A DNA stretch of 28,270 bases from the NCBI GenBank assembly GCA_934219025.1, contig CAKQDG010000021.1, positions 1-28,270 of the forward strand. Direction: 5' to 3'. This DNA is from an uncultured Prevotella sp. (GTDB taxonomy: Bacteria; Bacteroidota; Bacteroidia; Bacteroidales; Bacteroidaceae). Of this stretch, positions 22,557 through 28,270 are shown in pieces. How positions within the stretch are numbered: the stretch's first letter is position 1; every line of letters starts with the position of its first letter. A program made the translations under genes and the position numbers. A model generated the notes under the pieces. It did not search any database. It saw only the letters and a program-made list of their open reading frames with translations, and was not told the origin of the DNA.

Positions 22557-23539
22557 TGAAACACGCTATTTTTGTAGATATTTTCTATTTTTTCAGAAAC
22601 TCCTTTTTCAAATTGGTGAATAAGGAGTTCCTGATTTTTTTATTTTTCTTAGCTCTTAGTGGGGCTTTTTGGTTAATGCTCGCACTTAATGATACGTATG
22701 AAAAAGAGATAAAGATTCCGGTAAGAATTGTAAATGTTCCGAAAAATATTGTCTTGACGAGCGATGCCAATGATACGGTACGTGTTGTGGTGCGTGATAA
22801 AGGCTATACTTTGTGTGCATATCTTTATGGAGATATTGTGAGAAAAATTGATTTGCCTTTTTCTTCGTACATTAAGAAAAAGGGTTATGGTATGGTCTCC
22901 ATGGCAGAGTTGTCGAAACTTGTTTATCAGGAAATATACAGTTCGTCAAAAATACAAAGTATTAAGCCGGATAAAATAGAATATTTTTACAATTATGGCA
23001 TGCACCGGCGTATGCCGGTAAAATTACTTGGCAATATTATACCAGAGGCTAGCTATTATCTTGCAAAGGTGGAGTTCTCACCTAATATGGTGGATGTTTA
23101 TGGAAGCCAGTCTCTTCTCGACAGTTTGCAGTATGTCTATACAGAAAGGCTGACAATCAGGAATCTAAAGGACACTATTGTGCGTAATTTGGACCTCCGT
23201 CAAATAAAGGGAATGAAGTGTGTGCCGTCGAAAGTTCAGATTTCCGTATATCCCGACATCCTTACAGAGGAGAGCGTTGAGGTTCCAATAACAGCTGTGA
23301 ATATGCCGGAAGGAAAAGTACTGCGCACGTTCCCTGCAAGGGTTAAAGTTTCGTTTGTTGTCGGTGCAAGTATGTTTCGTTTGGTTACGCCTGATAAATT
23401 TCGTGTAGTGGTAGACTATGGTGAGCTGCAGAAGCATCCTTCAGAAAAATGCACATTGAAAATTGCATCTGTTCCGCATGGTATAAGAAATGCCCGAACG
23501 GAAATTCAGCAGGTGGATTATTTGTTGGAGGAACAATGA
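22556..23539 (+). CDS. YbbR-like domain membrane protein
   Basis: The 327-residue protein has a transmembrane helix near the N-terminus (about 26-44, FLIFLFFLALSGAFWLMLA) and a large extracytoplasmic part. That part contains YbbR-like repeats: EIKIPVRIVNVPKN at the start and VEVPITAVNMPEGKVLRTFPARVKVSF near the end. In Firmicutes YbbR (CdaR) regulates the diadenylate cyclase CdaA. Here no cyclase is adjacent; the neighbours are yajC (1-nt overlap) and coaE (4-nt overlap), so the partner is unknown. Confidence 0.85.
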   Translation: MKHAIFVDIFYFFRNSFFKLVNKEFLIFLFFLALSGAFWLMLALNDTYEKEIKIPVRIVNVPKNIVLTSDANDTVRVVVRDKGYTLCAYLYGDIVRKIDLPFSSYIKKKGYGMVSMAELSKLVYQEIYSSSKIQSIKPDKIEYFYNYGMHRRMPVKLLGNIIPEASYYLAKVEFSPNMVDVYGSQSLLDSLQYVYTERLTIRNLKDTIVRNLDLRQIKGMKCVPSKVQISVYPDILTEESVEVPITAVNMPEGKVLRTFPARVKVSFVVGASMFRLVTPDKFRVVVDYGELQKHPSEKCTLKIASVPHGIRNARTEIQQVDYLLEEQ

Positions 23540-24111
23540 AACAGATGAAAGTTGCAATAACTGGTGGCATCGGAAGCGGAAAATCTTATGTATGTTCAGT
23601 GTTAAAAAAACATGGCATAGATGTTTATGATTGTGATGATGCGGCAAAGCGTATTATGCATTGTGATAGCAATGTCAGACAGAGTTTGATAGACTTGATT
23701 GGGAAAGATGCTTATGTTGATGACAATATCAACAGACCATTAATCTCATCATATATTCTTTCTTCTGTTGATAATGCTGCACGGGTAAATGCAATCGTTC
23801 ATCCGGCTGTAGCAGAAGACTTTATAAAGTCGGAAATGAGTATCATGGAATGTGCTATTCTGTTCTCAAGTGGTTTTGATGCTCTCGTGGATAAGGTGGT
23901 TTGCGTGACCGCTCCTATTGAGGTAAGGGTTGAACGTGTAATCAAACGAGACGGCATTTCCCGAGAAAAGGCTCTGGACTGGATAAACTGCCAAATGGAA
24001 CAGTCGGAATTGATTGCACGAAGTGACTATGTCGTAGAAAATGACGGCAAGTGTGATGTGGAACTTCTTGTCGAAAAAATGATTAAAGATTTGAATTTAT
24101 TAAAACATTAA
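23536..24111 (+). CDS. coaE: dephospho-CoA kinase
   Basis: CoaE phosphorylates dephospho-CoA in the last step of CoA synthesis. The 191-residue protein starts MKQMKVAITGGIGSGKS, with the P-loop at 10-17, followed by DCDDAAKRIM. The late part carries VCVTAPIEVRVERVIKRDG, where the nucleoside-binding arginines are expected. I chose the ATG at 23536, which overlaps the ybbR-like stop as ATGA. A start at 23449 would add 29 non-homologous residues out of phase with ybbR. Confidence 0.95.
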   Translation: MKQMKVAITGGIGSGKSYVCSVLKKHGIDVYDCDDAAKRIMHCDSNVRQSLIDLIGKDAYVDDNINRPLISSYILSSVDNAARVNAIVHPAVAEDFIKSEMSIMECAILFSSGFDALVDKVVCVTAPIEVRVERVIKRDGISREKALDWINCQMEQSELIARSDYVVENDGKCDVELLVEKMIKDLNLLKH

Positions 24112-24122
24112 AATATTAAAAA

Positions 24123-24563
24123 ATGGATTATACAATTTTGTCAGTCGCCGGAAAGCCGGGACTTTATAAGCTTGTTTCAAGAGCAAAAATGAATCTTATT
24201 GTAGAGGCGCTCGATTCAACACATCGTCGGGTGCCGGTGTTCGCATCAGACCGTGTTACGAGTTTGTCTGATATAGCAATGTATACAAATGCGGATGATG
24301 TTCCTTTGATGAACATTCTTGATTCTGTCTTGAAAAAGGAAGATGGTAAGGAGTGTTCGTTGAACTGGCGTAAATGCACAAAGGCAGAGTTGCATGATTA
24401 TTTTGCTTCTGTTCTACCGGATTATGATCGTGACCGTGTGCATGATAGCGACATAAAGAAGCTTCTTCAGTGGTATGACATCCTTGTTAAAAACGGAGTT
24501 ACAAATTTTGTTGAAGAAGATTCTAGAGAGGGTGAAAATCAGAAATCAGATAAAGCAGAGTAA
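24123..24563 (+). CDS. DUF5606 domain-containing protein
   Basis: The 146-residue cytoplasmic protein is conserved in Bacteroidetes, where it commonly follows coaE. Typical segments are ILSVAGKPGLYKLVSRAKMNLIVEALD (5-31), RRVPVFASDRVTSLSDIAMYT (35-55) and KAELHDYFASVLPDYDRDRVHDSDIKKLLQWYDIL (88-122). The C-terminal 20 residues are acidic and disordered. No biochemical role is established to my knowledge. It lies 11 nt after coaE in the same operon. Confidence 0.85.
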   Translation: MDYTILSVAGKPGLYKLVSRAKMNLIVEALDSTHRRVPVFASDRVTSLSDIAMYTNADDVPLMNILDSVLKKEDGKECSLNWRKCTKAELHDYFASVLPDYDRDRVHDSDIKKLLQWYDILVKNGVTNFVEEDSREGENQKSDKAE

Positions 24564-24611
24564 TATTCCCATTATCCGTCATATGGCAAAACTAATGTAA
24601 GGTGTAGCTAT

Positions 24612-25277
24612 ATGGCGGATGATAATCAATTAGTAACAATGAAACGTTCAGAACGTTATGCGCAGGTACTGGGGTATTTTCGTAAGAACATGCCCCATGT
24701 CACAACGGAGCTTTATTTCGGTAGTGATTTTCAGTTACTTGTTGCCACAATGTTAAGTGCGCAATGTACGGATAAGCGTGTCAATCAAGTTACTCCGGAA
24801 CTGTTTAAACATTTTCCCGATGCCCGTTCCATGGCAAACGCTGATGTGGATGACGTGCTACCATATATACGTAGTGTTTCTTATCCCAATGCTAAGGCTA
24901 TGCACGTTGTGGAAATGTCGCGTATGATTGTCGAAAAATTTAATGGGGAGATTCCGCATGGTATGGATGATTTGACAAGCTTGCCTGGGATAGGACGCAA
25001 AACTGCAAATGTGGTTCGTGCTGTAGCTTTTAAAGAAGCCGCAATGCCTGTTGATACACACGTGTTTCGGGTTAGTCATAGGTTAGGACTTGTGCCGAAA
25101 ACCGCAAAGACTCCATTGGCTGTCGAAAAATATCTTGTTGCAAACATTCCGACGGATTTACAGGCAGATGCCCATCACTGGCTTCTTTTGCATGGCAGAT
25201 ATGTATGTACAAGTCGTTCTCCACATTGTGGCAAATGTCCTTTCTTTTCGTTCTGTCCGAAAACGGTGCAATTCTAA
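24612..25277 (+). CDS. nth: endonuclease III (DNA glycosylase/AP lyase)
   Basis: Nth excises oxidised pyrimidines. The 221-residue protein has the helix-hairpin-helix LPGIGRKTANVV with catalytic K130, and the catalytic aspartate D148 in PVDTHVFRV. A [4Fe-4S] ligand set closes the protein, C199-x6-C206-x2-C209-x5-C215. M10 (24639) is a plausible alternative start that gives a more typical N-terminus. The 48-bp gap before it holds no clear promoter. Confidence 0.96.
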   Translation: MADDNQLVTMKRSERYAQVLGYFRKNMPHVTTELYFGSDFQLLVATMLSAQCTDKRVNQVTPELFKHFPDARSMANADVDDVLPYIRSVSYPNAKAMHVVEMSRMIVEKFNGEIPHGMDDLTSLPGIGRKTANVVRAVAFKEAAMPVDTHVFRVSHRLGLVPKTAKTPLAVEKYLVANIPTDLQADAHHWLLLHGRYVCTSRSPHCGKCPFFSFCPKTVQF

Positions 25278-25295
25278 ACATATAAAAAACTGCAA

Positions 25296-25913
25296 ATGCA
25301 GATGAATCAACAATATCCTTCACGGCTTTTGGAAAAGGCTGTGGCTGAATTTGGAAAACTTCCTGGCGTGGGACGTAAAACAGCTTTGCGTCTGGTCCTT
25401 CATTTACTCCGGCGGGAACCATCAGTGGTGGATGGCTTTGCTGGAGCACTGGTAGACTTGCGTCACAATGTAAGATATTGTCGCATTTGCCATAATATTA
25501 GTGATACGGATATTTGTCCTATATGTGGTAATCCCAACCGCGACAAGTCTGTTGTGTGTGTGGTGGAAAATATTCAGGATGTAATGGCTATAGAAAATAC
25601 CCAACAATACAATGGACTTTATCATGTACTCGGTGGTGTTATCTCCCCTATGGATGGTATCGGACCTAATGATATTGAGATAGATTCTCTCGTAAGTCGA
25701 GTAGCGGAAACAGATGAAATCGGGGAAGTTATCTTGGCTCTCAGTTCAACGATGGAAGGTGATACAACAAATTTCTATATATCAAGGAAACTTGCTCCAT
25801 ATAATATTAAGATAAGTGTTATAGCACGAGGAATCTCTGTGGGGGATGAATTGGAATATACTGATGAGGTGACGCTTGGTAGGTCTATTGTAAACCGAAC
25901 TCCTTTTAATTGA
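25296..25913 (+). CDS. recR: recombination mediator protein RecR
   Basis: RecR works with RecO and RecF to load RecA on gapped DNA. The 205-residue protein has a helix-hairpin-helix ([17 protein letters not shown], 22-38), a zinc finger (C62, C65, C74, C77) and a Toprim domain (about 85-180: [26 protein letters not shown]). The C-terminal motif is [20 protein letters not shown]3 is an alternative start. It lies 18 nt after nth. Confidence 0.97.
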   Translation: MQMNQQYPSRLLEKAVAEFGKLPGVGRKTALRLVLHLLRREPSVVDGFAGALVDLRHNVRYCRICHNISDTDICPICGNPNRDKSVVCVVENIQDVMAIENTQQYNGLYHVLGGVISPMDGIGPNDIEIDSLVSRVAETDEIGEVILALSSTMEGDTTNFYISRKLAPYNIKISVIARGISVGDELEYTDEVTLGRSIVNRTPFN

Positions 25914-25931
25914 AATCAATAAGAGCGCAAT

Positions 25932-26393
25932 ATGAAAAATAATGTTATAAAGGAAAATGATAAAATTATGCCCGGAGATATTCGGTGTATATTGAAGCTT
26001 GTTTTCTTCTCATTCGTAATACTTGGTGTGTTATTTGTTTTTATTGGCGAGTTATGTTCTCTTATGCCGTTTGATTCGGCTTTGTGGGATAAGTTTCAAT
26101 ATTTAGTTCTCACGATTATGGAACTTTCAACAATATGCTTGATACCGTTTGCATTGAAGATGCTTAAGATAAAACCGATATGTAATGACATAAAGAAAAG
26201 AGGGTGGACTGCATATTGTCGTTATGTGTTGTTTAGATTTTGCTTGATAGGAATTCCTATGGTTCTAAATGTTTTTTTTTATTATCAATTCCTTGCTGTT
26301 GCCTTTGCTTATCTGGCAATTGTTGGTGCAATATGCCTTGCTTTTGTATATCCAAGTGAAGGTAAATGTCTAAATGAAATTCAGTGCGAATAA
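25932..26393 (+). CDS. uncharacterised four-helix membrane protein
   Basis: I do not recognise this family. The 153-residue protein has a polar N-terminus and four hydrophobic segments (about 20-40, 56-77, 96-115 and 119-141), with short loops and a cytoplasmic-like Lys/Arg-rich stretch (78-95) in the middle. It lies 18 nt after recR, and its TAA overlaps the ATG of the glycosyltransferase by one base, so the two are translationally coupled. Co-expression suggests a membrane or envelope role. Confidence 0.8.
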   Translation: MKNNVIKENDKIMPGDIRCILKLVFFSFVILGVLFVFIGELCSLMPFDSALWDKFQYLVLTIMELSTICLIPFALKMLKIKPICNDIKKRGWTAYCRYVLFRFCLIGIPMVLNVFFYYQFLAVAFAYLAIVGAICLAFVYPSEGKCLNEIQCE

Positions 26394-27589
26394 TGAAATT
26401 ATCCGTTATAATAGTTAACTATAATGTAAAGTATTACCTCGAACAATGTCTTCACAGCGTTAGACGTGCTTTGGAAGGTATAGAGGCAGAAGTATTTGTC
26501 GTGGACAATCATTCTACAGATGGTTCTGTGGAATATTTGCGCAAGCGGTTTCGTGAAATGAAATTTATAGCAAGCAATCATAATTTAGGTTTTGCCCGTG
26601 CAAATAACCTTGCTATAAAACGTTCAAAAGGTGAATATGTATTGCTTCTCAATCCTGATACGATAGTAGGTAATGATTGTATCAGAGAATGTTTAGACTT
26701 TATGGATGATCATTCGAATGCCGGTGGCTTAGGTGTTAGAATGCTGAAATGTGATGGAGATAAAGCCATGGAGAGCCGCCGTGGACTACCTTCTCCGCTT
26801 ACTGCTTTTTACAAGATGTGCGGACTATGTGCACGCTATCCGCAAAGTCGTCGCTTTGGGAAATATTATATGAGCTATTTGTCTTGGACAAAGCCTGAAC
26901 GTATTGAAGTTATAAGTGGGGCATATTGTCTCTTGAGACATTCTGCACTTGATAAGATAGGGTTGCTTGACGAAGATTTCTTTATGTATGGCGAAGACAT
27001 AGACTTGTCTTACCGACTCCTTAAAGGTGGATATGAAAACTGGTATTTGCCTGTGTCGATACTACATTATAAAGGGGAGAGTACGCATAAATCGTCGTAT
27101 AGATATATACATGTTTTTTATGAGGCTATGCTTATATTCTTCAAGAAGCATTACAGACATTTGAGCTTCTGGCTTAGTATTCCGATAAAAACAGCAATAT
27201 ATGTGAAGGCGTTTTTTGCCCTTGTCAATATGATGGTGCGACGTGTGTCTAAAATTTTAGGATTTTTTCCCTATAGAAGGAAAAAGGAATCGGAATATAT
27301 TTTTGTTTGTTCAAAAGACAGTATGAAATCATGTCGTATAATCGCTGATGGTAAGGGACTTTCTGCATCATTTATAGAACTCAACAAAGAAAACAAAATG
27401 TTTCTTGATGGTTGGATAGAGAAAATGATTAATCCATCATCGAATACATATATTGTATGTGATACAGAACTGTATACTTATTCTGAAATACTTGAAATAT
27501 TTGAAAGAAAACCACGAAAGAATGTCTCCATAGGCACATATAATCCTCAAAATCACATAGTCATAACAGAAAAGGAAATATTGAAATGA
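26393..27589 (+). CDS. GT2 family glycosyltransferase (rhamnosyltransferase-like) with C-terminal extension
   Basis: The 398-residue protein opens with a GT-A fold: MKLSVIIVNYNV, VVDNHSTDGS (36-45), LLLNPDT (the metal/nucleotide-binding region, 84-90), the acceptor-side GAYCLLRHSALDKIGLLDEDFFMYGEDIDLSYR (176-208) and LHYKGESTHKSS. This pattern resembles WbbL/RfbF-type rhamnosyltransferases. A hydrophobic, membrane-associated stretch follows (about 258-290). The last 100 residues form a separate alpha/beta-looking region not needed for catalysis. It likely adds a sugar to an envelope polysaccharide; donor and acceptor are unknown. The start at 26393 gives TAATG coupling to the membrane protein. 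Confidence 0.9.
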   Translation: MKLSVIIVNYNVKYYLEQCLHSVRRALEGIEAEVFVVDNHSTDGSVEYLRKRFREMKFIASNHNLGFARANNLAIKRSKGEYVLLLNPDTIVGNDCIRECLDFMDDHSNAGGLGVRMLKCDGDKAMESRRGLPSPLTAFYKMCGLCARYPQSRRFGKYYMSYLSWTKPERIEVISGAYCLLRHSALDKIGLLDEDFFMYGEDIDLSYRLLKGGYENWYLPVSILHYKGESTHKSSYRYIHVFYEAMLIFFKKHYRHLSFWLSIPIKTAIYVKAFFALVNMMVRRVSKILGFFPYRRKKESEYIFVCSKDSMKSCRIIADGKGLSASFIELNKENKMFLDGWIEKMINPSSNTYIVCDTELYTYSEILEIFERKPRKNVSIGTYNPQNHIVITEKEILK

Positions 27590-28110
27590 AAAAAGTGCCT
27601 GATATTATATTGAGAGCAATAGAACCAGAAGACTTGGACATATTATATAAGGTGGAGAATGACATAAGCTTATGGGGAGTGGGAGTAACAAATGTTCCTT
27701 ATTCGCGTTATATGCTTCATGATTATATAGCAAGTGCTGTGGGAGATATTTATACAGACAAACAGGTGCGCTTGATGATTGAAAACTCAGAACACAAAAT
27801 CGTAGGAATCGTTGATATCATAGATTTTGACCCACGTCATATGAGGGCAGAACTCGGTATTGTGATCCTTTGTGAATATAGGCGCCAGGGATATGCTGCT
27901 GCTGCTGTGCGCAAGGCGATAAGTTATGCCAGACAGATACTTCATCTGCATCAGTTGTATGTCTTTATAGATGAAGAGAATAAAATTTCTCTTGATTTCT
28001 TTGAAAAAGTGGGGTTTGAATGTTCTGCCACATTAAAAGATTGGCTCTTTACGGGAGAAAAATATAAAAATGCAGTGCTAATGCAATATTTTTATAAAAA
28101 AAACGACTAA
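27586..28110 (+). CDS. GNAT family N-acetyltransferase (RimJ/RimL-like)
   Basis: The 174-residue protein shows the GNAT fold: IILRAIEPEDLDILYKVEND at the N-terminus, the strand MIENSEHKIVGIVDIIDFDPRHMRAELGIVI and the acetyl-CoA loop RRQGYAAAAVRKAISYA (about 99-115). DFFEKVGFECSATLKDWLFTGEKYKNAVLMQYF closes the domain. It uses acetyl-CoA to acetylate an amine; RimL/SpeG-like homologues act on ribosomal protein N-termini or polyamines, and this substrate is undetermined. The start overlaps the glycosyltransferase stop as ATGA. Confidence 0.9.
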   Translation: MKKVPDIILRAIEPEDLDILYKVENDISLWGVGVTNVPYSRYMLHDYIASAVGDIYTDKQVRLMIENSEHKIVGIVDIIDFDPRHMRAELGIVILCEYRRQGYAAAAVRKAISYARQILHLHQLYVFIDEENKISLDFFEKVGFECSATLKDWLFTGEKYKNAVLMQYFYKKND

Positions 28111-28115
28111 AAATG

Positions 28116-28145
28116 TTGCTGAAAAAAAAAATATTTGTACCTTTG
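28116..28145 (+). promoter_or_regulatory. tRNA-Asp promoter
   Basis: TTG (28116-28118), a 19-nt spacer and TACCTTTG (28138-28145) match the consensus. The start site near 28152 lies about 43 nt before the mature tRNA end. Confidence 0.8.
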
Positions 28146-28194
28146 CAACCGCAAACGAAACAAGAGGATTTGGTTAAATAGAAATCATCTCTTT

Positions 28195-28270
28195 GGTGTG
28201 TTAGTTCAGCTGGTTAGAATGCCTGCCTGTCACGCAGGAGGTCACGGGTTCGAGTCCCGTACACACCGCC
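28195..28270 (+). tRNA. tRNA-Asp (anticodon GTC)
   Basis: A full cloverleaf is readable. The acceptor stem is GGTGTGT with ACACACC, the D-arm has TAGTTCAGCTGGTTA, and the anticodon stem CCTGC/GCAGG holds the loop CTGTCAC with anticodon GTC. The T-arm is ACGGG-TTCGAGT-CCCGT. The discriminator G is followed by CC at the window edge, so an encoded CCA end is likely with its A just outside. The gene may be the first of a tRNA cluster. Confidence 0.96.

Noticed and set aside
1..28270. CRISPR arrays, prophage, intact insertion sequences or attachment sites
   Set aside because: I saw no regularly spaced repeats, transposase or integrase frames, or terminal inverted repeats with target duplications; only the Rpn remnant suggests mobile history.

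Overview
The window looks like chromosomal DNA of a Prevotella-like member of the Bacteroidales. Three things point there. The gene families are typical of the phylum: a type IX secretion (T9SS) plug protein, C-terminal T9SS sorting-like domains, DUF5606, a long NusB and a Ctc-type L25. Promoters repeatedly match the Bacteroidetes pattern TTG-N19/20-TAnnTTTG, and ribosome binding sites are mostly weak. I see no intact mobile element, prophage or CRISPR array.

Layout. Positions 1-657 hold the 3' end of a secreted alpha/beta hydrolase-like gene. It converges on greA (753-1217, minus) across a bidirectional terminator. A small secreted protein that is little more than a T9SS sorting-like domain (1482-1811) then converges on a minus-strand operon. 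In transcription order that operon is a GHL10-type glycosidase (4480-6168), a fosmidomycin-resistance-type MFS exporter (3194-4444) and an IspE kinase fused to a Nudix domain (1871-3190). A decayed Rpn/PDDEXK-type gene lies just upstream of the glycosidase. Positions 6508-11493 encode the most striking protein, a DEDD-exonuclease/RecQ/UvrD triple fusion of about 1,660 residues. It is divergent from trmO, and a perfect 10-bp inverted repeat sits between them. An NhaC-type antiporter follows, then the anaerobic ribonucleotide reductase pair nrdD-nrdG (14448-17032, minus) behind a leader of about 220 nt that carries repeats.

Positions 17426-21024 (minus) hold rplY-pth-hslR-purN-plug, a tightly packed run in which three consecutive genes concern the 50S subunit or peptidyl-tRNA. 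Near 21.1 kb transcription diverges. The plus strand carries nusB-yajC-ybbR-coaE-DUF5606-nth-recR, then a four-helix membrane protein, a GT2 glycosyltransferase and a GNAT acetyltransferase. Many junctions overlap by 1-4 nt (TAATG or ATGA). A tRNA-Asp(GUC) with its own promoter closes the window.

How the genes fit together. Most are housekeeping: isoprenoid precursor synthesis, dNTP and purine synthesis, translation quality control, DNA repair and CoA synthesis. The accessory-like points are the triple-fusion helicase, the IspE-Nudix fusion beside a fosmidomycin-type exporter, the Rpn remnant and the T9SS-related secreted proteins. Family assignments come from reading motifs by eye; no database search was run.
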